The notes beneath the pieces are model-generated. The model made no database searches. It was not told the DNA's origin and saw only the letters and a list, made by a program, of their open reading frames with translations. A stretch of DNA of 12,782 nucleotides from Flammula alnicola (taxonomy: Eukaryota; Basidiomycota; Agaricomycetes; Agaricales; Strophariaceae). Within the stretch, counting starts at the first letter, position 1, and each line of letters starts with the position of its first letter. The stretch is from positions 1 to 12,782 of the forward strand of contig JADNRV010000800.1 in the NCBI GenBank assembly GCA_015499995.1. The letters are read 5' to 3'. A program made the translations under genes and the position numbers. Positions 7,630-12,782 of the stretch are shown piece by piece.

Positions 7630-8067
7630 ATGTCTACTATCTCCCTCAAAATTGAATTCGGCGGAGGACTCGAATTACTCTTCTCTAATCAACGATCATA
7701 CCGAATCGACGTTCCATCGCTGGTTCCGACGGATAACTCAACCAATGCGAGCAGTCTTGCGGGCAAGGAGACCAAGCCTGTCGACGTCAATTACTTGATT
7801 CACCATATGCGAGACCATATGCTGAAAGAGCGGGTGGAGCTGTTCATGGAGAACGATACAGTGTGAGTGCTCTCCTCTATCTTTGGGTTGCAAATTTTAT
7901 TTTTTCGTCCTGCTAACTGTGCTGCGTTGTCTGCTTATCCAAAATTTAGACGACCAGGTATTCTGGTGCTTATTAATGACACGGATTGGGAGCTGGAAGG
8001 CGAGGGTGAATACCCCCTCAAGGACGGAGACGAGGTCGTTTTCATCTCGACGTTGCACGGGGGGTGA
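7630..8067 (+). CDS. URM1: Ubiquitin-related modifier 1, sulfur carrier
   Basis: Urm1 is activated by Uba4 to a C-terminal thiocarboxylate that donates sulfur for 2-thiolation of wobble uridine in cytosolic tRNAs; it also conjugates to proteins. Two exons, 7630-7862 and 7950-8067, with an 87-bp intron, give 116 residues (yeast has 99). Seen: the N-terminal beta-grasp strand [15 protein letters not shown], the block [20 protein letters not shown], then after the intron [37 protein letters not shown], and the essential terminal Gly-Gly directly before TGA. The extra length lies in a Ser/Thr/Asn-rich loop around residues 36-50. Read without splicing, the first exon runs into a stop at the GTGTGA junction, so the intron is required. 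Confidence 0.97.
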
Positions 8068-8464
8068 TGCTGTGGAAATCACCCTCCTAGACCTGAATAA
8101 GATACCTTCAAGCATACCCCTCAACTCCCAACATATTCTCCGGATATCTCGTTGGCTTTGGAGGTCGGAATAACTGTTGTGACTGCTTGAAGCTCGATTA
8201 TTTCAACCAGTGCACCTCGAGGATCGCTTGAATTTCGCGTCGTACATGTATATCTAGAGTGCCATTTATACAATGTAAGATACCGTTGTGAGTCGATTCA
8301 TCGGCAAGCCTCTCATACTGTCATTGCATGCGAAATCTCCACAAAAAATTACTGTAGTGAGAGCAGTTCCGAAAAAGGCAATATAGCCAGTCAAGCTCCT
8401 CTCTTCCGACCCGCCTTACTGTCAGTTCTCTAGATCTCTCGCGGCGTGCTCACGCCTGCGGGTC
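8068..8464. other. Intergenic region between URM1 and FIG4
   Basis: The 397 bp contain the URM1 3' UTR and the FIG4 promoter. No supported gene or RNA is visible. Confidence 0.55.
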
Positions 8465-11400
8465 ATGGCTGCAGAGCCGCCATCCAGCGAAGCAATTGGT
8501 CAAGATATCAAGCTACCTGCGGAGATCCTCGAGCCAGCCTCGTCCGAACTACCCGAACTCCCAAAATCTGGCGACGTCAACACCCTCAGGCTCTCGGCAA
8601 GTCAGACTCCGTTCCTAACGAAGTATTACGACAAGAAGAATCACTGGAATCATTGAAGAACATTGAAACTCCCGCAAAGCGGCCGTCAGTTCCATCTCGA
8701 CCATTTCCTCCTGCTTTCAACAAGTTCATTCTGTACGAGAACCGACTTCGTTTCTATATCATCGCGTCCAATGCGTCAGACTCTCGGCATCGTATAATCA
8801 AGATAGACCGTACGACTCAGGACGACAGTCTCAATGTAATAGAAGATGAGGTGGAATATACTGGGAAGCAAATGAGTGCCATGCTCAAGATGTTAGATGA
8901 CGGAAATCGCGCTTCAGGTGGTTTAGGGAAGGCAAAGGTGTTCTTTGGAATTGCGGGTGAGTTGGTGTACTTCATAATGTCGAGTATATGTGTTGATTCG
9001 AAATTACGAAAACCAGGTTTCATCCGTTTCACTGCTGGATGGTACATGATCCTCGTTTCCAAGCGCTCTGTTGTCGCCCTTCTGGGCGGCCATTACCTAT
9101 ACCATTGCGAAAATTCGGACATCATACCAGTTTCTTTCAATCACAAGATCGAAAACCTGCAGAGAACAAAGACTCATGAACATCTTCAAGCAAGTCGACA
9201 TGTCCAAGAACTTCTATTTCAGGTGGATAATTCATCAACAATTCACTCACGAAATAGCCGTTCACGATTTTATTAGTTACACCTACGATCTTACTTCGAC
9301 TCTGCAACACAATTTAACGGGTCCTGTTCGCTCCGGCGAAAACAACTGGCCAATTAACGACAGGTTTGCTTGGAACTTCAATATGCTCACAGCGCCGTTT
9401 GCTGGTTGTGATGTCCCTCCTTTGAAACATTACTGGCTATTACCTCTAGTCCACGGACATGTGACCAAGCAAGTACGCGATCGCCTGTTCCTATTTGTCA
9501 TTTCACTCATCGAAGCGATTTCTTTCAGAATTAACTGTCTTGGTCGCGTTATCTTTGTTACCCTTATCGCACGTCGGTCACGCCATTTCGCTGGGGCACG
9601 CTATCTCAAACGAGGAGTCAACGATGAGGTTAGTAAATCAGCCTTCATATCTGCCCTCGATTTTAAATACTCTCGTCAGGGCAACGTGGCTAACGAAGTC
9701 GAAACGGAACAAATTGTATGCGAGGCTCTTACAACACCTTTCTACTACCCAGCTCGAGGTCGAGCTGAAGACCATCGTAATAGGAGACCCAATCCAAACT
9801 ATACCAGCTATGTTCAGGTCGGGATTATTCTTCCACGCCCTTCTCCACTATCTAACTTTGTCGCTATAGTATAGGGGAAGTATTCCCATATATTGGACTC
9901 AAGAAACGACTAGTATGAGCCCAAACCTCCTATTGAAAGCGAGTCAGTTTTCGTTGCATAAGCGCATTTTACTGATGCATTTTGACCTCTCAGTCAGCGT
10001 CGTAGATCCATTTTATACTGCCGCATCTCGGCACTTCGATGACCTCTTCCAACGGTATGGTGCTCCGATAACCATACTGAACCTCATCAAGAGACGGGAA
10101 CCTGTGCCGCGTGAATCAAAGTTGCTCGACGAGTACACGCAATGCGTGAAATACCTCAATCAGTTCCTGCCTCGCGACAAGAAAATGGTGTACCGTGCTT
10201 GGGATATGTCTCGAGCATACAAAGAGTGAGATTCTTGCTCAAATTCATTATCGAGGTAGCTGACAATGGAATTTTTTTTAAATAGGAAGACACAAGACGT
10301 GATAAGCTACCTTGAAGATATCGCTGAAGAGTCTATTCAGATGACAAGTTTCTTCCACTCCGGACCGGAACCCTATTCTCATTATCTGAACTCTGAGGGA
10401 GAGTAAGTCCATTGCCTATTTTCTGTAAGGCTCTTGACTGATAATACCACAGCGGCAATAAAGCAGCTTGGCGCAGCAGTATTTCGCTACAGAACGGGAT
10501 ATGCAGGACAAACTGTGTGGACTGTCTGGATCGCACAAACGCCGCACAGTTCGTTTTTGGGAAGCGAGCCCTTGGACATCAGCTCTATGCTCTCGGAGTC
10601 GTTGAAAGTCCTAACCTGGCATTTGATTCAGATGCTGTCAACATGTTGACTGAGATGTATCATGACCACGGCGATTGTGAGTGGTCCAAACTCGACATGT
10701 GTTTTGAAATCTTTTAAGAGGAATATCAGCCATCGCCCTTCAATACACTGGCAGCGCCCTTGTCAATCGCGTGGAAACATATCGACGAATGCCACATTGG
10801 AATAGTCATTCTCGGGACATCATCGAGAACATCAGGCGTTTCTACACGAATTCATTACTTGGTAAGCAGTCCGCAACCTTTGCTCCTTGGAAATCGTTCT
10901 TAGATTTTACTTCCTGTAGATGCGGATAAGCAAACCGCGATCAATCTTTTCCTTGGAGTGCAGAAAGAACGCGCCATCATCCACCCTCCAGTGCGAGGCG
11001 GCTACCAAAAATGGTTTAACCCCGAACACCTCAAGCCTGCATATGCCTTGGCTGAATGCGACGAAGGCCTTCGTCGCTTCGTACAGCAGAAAGGCGACTA
11101 TTGGGTCGAGTATTATCGGCCTTTGCTATTTACTTCTCTCGGAAAACACTTTGCGTATTCGATGAACAGCACACTCAAGCTCCCAGGGTAAGCAGTTCTC
11201 TTTCTTTCTCCTATCTGTAAAGGCTTACTTACGGATGTCTCATCTAGAAAAACGGCGAAAGACGTGAACCACAGTCCATTCCAAGCCCATGGATATCGGT
11301 CAGCGGATCCACAATCGCGGTAAGATATAACCTCTTCTACTCGTGATACTGTGCCTCCTGAGCTTTCGAAATTCAGAGTGGTGCAGGGCGTTCGCGTTGG

Positions 11401-11871
11401 ATAACTTCACGTCCCTCCTCACGCCAGGAGAAAGCTCGTGGCAAATCGACTCCGAAGCCTGAAGCCCAGAAACCGGCTTCAGAACTTCCTCTAGACAGGC
11501 AACATTCGGATGTAGTTGCGATAGCGATGCTCAACCCAAAAGTATCGGAGAAAGAAGAGCTTGAATATCAAGGGTCGGTCTAATCCTATTACTTCTTGAC
11601 TTGGATCTTGCGCTCAAATTTTATGTACAGGTATATTGATCAATGTCAAGTACTCTTAGATGCGCCGACTACATTGGGCGAGCGGAAAAACTTGGAAGTC
11701 TATGCCCTGGCTGTGCAGACAGCGAAAGGAGAAGGTCTTGACCACTGGCGCGAGGAGGTGCCGAAGGAGTTCCCTCCTTACGTAGAACGAAGTTCCACTC
11801 GGTACCTCGACGATGTAAAGAATGAAGCATTCCCAGTATCGTTCAGGTACGACATATGGTTAGGTGTTTGA
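8465..11871 (+). CDS. FIG4: FIG4 SAC-domain phosphoinositide 5-phosphatase, with frameshifts
   Basis: Fig4 acts on the vacuole/late endosome in the Fab1-Vac14 complex, where it turns over PI(3,5)P2. I read 14 exons: 8465-8956, 9017-9222, 9277-9472, 9529-9628, 9680-9817, 9870-9938, 9994-10225, 10286-10402, 10453-10676, 10730-10861, 10920-11187, 11248-11319, 11379-11573 and 11631-11871. They give about 895 residues, a normal size. Landmarks: [88 protein letters not shown], and the catalytic CX5RT as CVDCLDRT (10514-10537, about residues 540-547). Conserved blocks change frame at about 8640, 9151-9165 (two steps), 9473, 9542 and 9923, each consistent with one missing base. Exons 7 to 14 are clean if the intron after exon 12 uses the GAG acceptor at 11378. 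The intron at 9939-9993 starts with GC. An alternative last intron at 11847-11888 would end the protein at 11895. The start ATG is the most plausible but not proven. Confidence 0.94.
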
Positions 11872-11936
11872 CAAAATGGTTGATACAGAGCATAGATGCT
11901 GCATTGGAGTTGTACAAACAATGTAACTAGTTATGT
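11872..11936. other. Very short convergent gap (FIG4 / nuclease-like gene)
   Basis: Only 65 bp separate the two convergent stop codons, or 41 bp if FIG4 uses the alternative last exon. The two 3' UTRs must therefore overlap the opposite gene. Confidence 0.7.
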
Positions 11937-12782
11937 TTACCAATGCTGCACCGCAATATTGTGTATACGTTGTTTGAGACCTCGGCCTGTCGTATGGAAG
12001 CGAGGGCCACGACGAGCACAGGGAGCTGCGTCGTGATGCCCCGAATCCAGGTAGAACGCCTCAGTTCTAGAGCCCACAATCAATAATCCCTGGAGGAGAG
12101 GGTCCCTTCGTTTTGGCGCCGCCATCTCAAGGTATTCTATCATTTGAAGACGAGATACAGTCAGGGTTCTCGAATTCTTCTTCACTTCCACGATGAGCAA
12201 AAGCGTATCATCTGTTAACGTCTCGGTCGCCTTAACGACGAGGAAGTCCGGAATGCGAGAACCCTTCTTGGAACCTGGTATCCTACGGGACTTCGTCGGA
12301 TTCCCATATGAATCGAACGAGGTATTGCCCGCGTCCCAATCCATATCTTCTGCATCGTTGTCCTCCTGCTGCTCCTCCTGCTGCTGGTCCTCCTGCTGGT
12401 CCTCCTGCTGCTGGTCCTCCTGCTGGTCCTCCTGCTGCTGGTCCTCCTGCTGCTGCTGCTCCTCATCACCATCATCATCATCCACGTCCTTATCCCCATC
12501 ATCCTCTGCGTCGTCATCTTCATTATCCTGGTTATGTTCGGGTTCCTCGTCATCAGGCATGTCCACGTCGTCACCACCAAGTTGTAGCATATCTGCTGCA
12601 TCTGCATTCCGGTGTTGGTAATCATCCGAGCCCTGCTCACCAATATCGCTCAGAAACTCTCCGTCGTGTTCAGGACGCAATATCGCCTGCGGCTTGATCA
12701 TGAAATGACGGTGGGTCGGGAAAAAAGCACGCAGATAGGACGTCAAGGGCCCGTACATGGAATTCTCCTCGAAGCGGATCCC
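11937..12782 (-). CDS. PD-(D/E)XK nuclease-like acidic Q/E/D-repeat protein (5' partial)
   Basis: The frame is open from the right edge to the stop at 11937. An ATG at 12758 is possible, but the frame continues upstream (GIRFEENS before MYGPLTSYL), so the gene probably begins outside. In order: a short N-terminal region (YGPLTSYLRAFFP, HFMIKPQAI); a long acidic stretch; a Gln/Glu/Asp repeat; then a folded C-terminal part with SRIPDFLVV, 19 residues, IVEVKKN, QMIEYLEMA and GLLIVGSRTEAFY. The Pro-Asp (12246-12248) and Glu-Val-Lys (12180-12188) spacing and the hydrophobic strands around them fit the PD-(D/E)XK restriction-endonuclease-like fold. The low-complexity block sits in front of the catalytic-like core. 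Activity is not shown, and many fungal genomes hold expanded hypothetical families with this pattern. There is no signal peptide in the visible part. Confidence 0.6.
   Translation of the reverse strand, partial: GIRFEENSMYGPLTSYLRAFFPTHRHFMIKPQAILRPEHDGEFLSDIGEQGSDDYQHRNADAADMLQLGGDDVDMPDDEEPEHNQDNEDDDAEDDGDKDVDDDDGDEEQQQQEDQQQEDQQEDQQQEDQQEDQQQEEQQEDNDAEDMDWDAGNTSFDSYGNPTKSRRIPGSKKGSRIPDFLVVKATETLTDDTLLLIVEVKKNSRTLTVSRLQMIEYLEMAAPKRRDPLLQGLLIVGSRTEAFYLDSGHHDAAPCARRGPRFHTTGRGLKQRIHNIAVQHW
12361..12464 (-). repeat. 27-bp minisatellite coding QQED/QQQED repeats
   Basis: The 27-bp unit ctgctggtcctcctgctgg plus tcctcctg is perfect at 12381-12407 and 12408-12434, with partial copies on both sides. 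On the minus strand it encodes alternating QQQED and QQED blocks. Perfect copies imply recent slippage or unequal exchange, so the length probably varies between strains. Confidence 0.85.

Noticed and set aside
2984..11871. A metabolic or biosynthetic gene cluster
   Set aside because: The permease, RCF1, ISD11, URM1 and FIG4 belong to unrelated cell functions; only ISD11 and URM1 share a pathway.
12361..12464. CRISPR-like repeat array
   Set aside because: There are no unique spacers; it is a coding minisatellite in a eukaryote.
12193..12697. Ser/Cys- and Pro/Ala-rich open frames on plus over the minisatellite
   Set aside because: They are translations of the opposite strand of the Q/E/D repeat; the minus frame continues into a folded domain.

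Overview
The window looks like nuclear DNA of a filamentous basidiomycete, most likely an Agaricomycete. The genes are dense and cut by many 42-97 bp GT-AG introns, and the best-recognised proteins are ordinary eukaryotic housekeeping families in fungal form. There is no bacterial, viral, CRISPR or clear transposon signal.

Layout from left to right: (1) 1-1367, plus strand: the 3' part of an unrecognised low-complexity protein with a periodic array of Trp-centred repeats, a long Asp/Glu tract and a short hydrophobic tail. (2) 1368-2983: AT-rich intergenic DNA with a cluster of hairpins, a 22-bp perfect palindrome and a short tandem repeat. (3) 2984-5170, minus strand: an 11-exon Fur-type NCS1 nucleobase/allantoin permease with a 13-nt micro-exon and a one-base frameshift. 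(4) 5171-6076: a shared upstream region rich in GATA-factor sites on the permease side. (5) 6077-6718, plus: RCF1/HIG1-domain respiratory supercomplex factor. (6) 6954-7365, minus: ISD11/LYRM4, partner of the mitochondrial cysteine desulfurase. (7) 7630-8067, plus: URM1, the ubiquitin-like sulfur carrier. (8) 8465-11871, plus: FIG4, a SAC-domain phosphoinositide 5-phosphatase with at least 14 exons and about six apparent single-base deletions in its first half. (9) 11937 to the right edge, minus: an acidic Gln/Glu/Asp-repeat protein with a PD-(D/E)XK nuclease-like core, cut by the window edge.

Most genes are independent housekeeping units. One pair stands out: ISD11 and URM1 are divergent with 264 bp between their start codons, and both act in the sulfur relay running from Nfs1-Isd11 to Urm1-dependent tRNA thiolation. 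RCF1 and ISD11 are convergent and both mitochondrial. The least explained items are the Trp-array protein and the nuclease-like protein at the two ends. I see no convincing multi-gene novel system. Exon boundaries come from reading splice signals and family conservation by eye and were not checked against transcripts.
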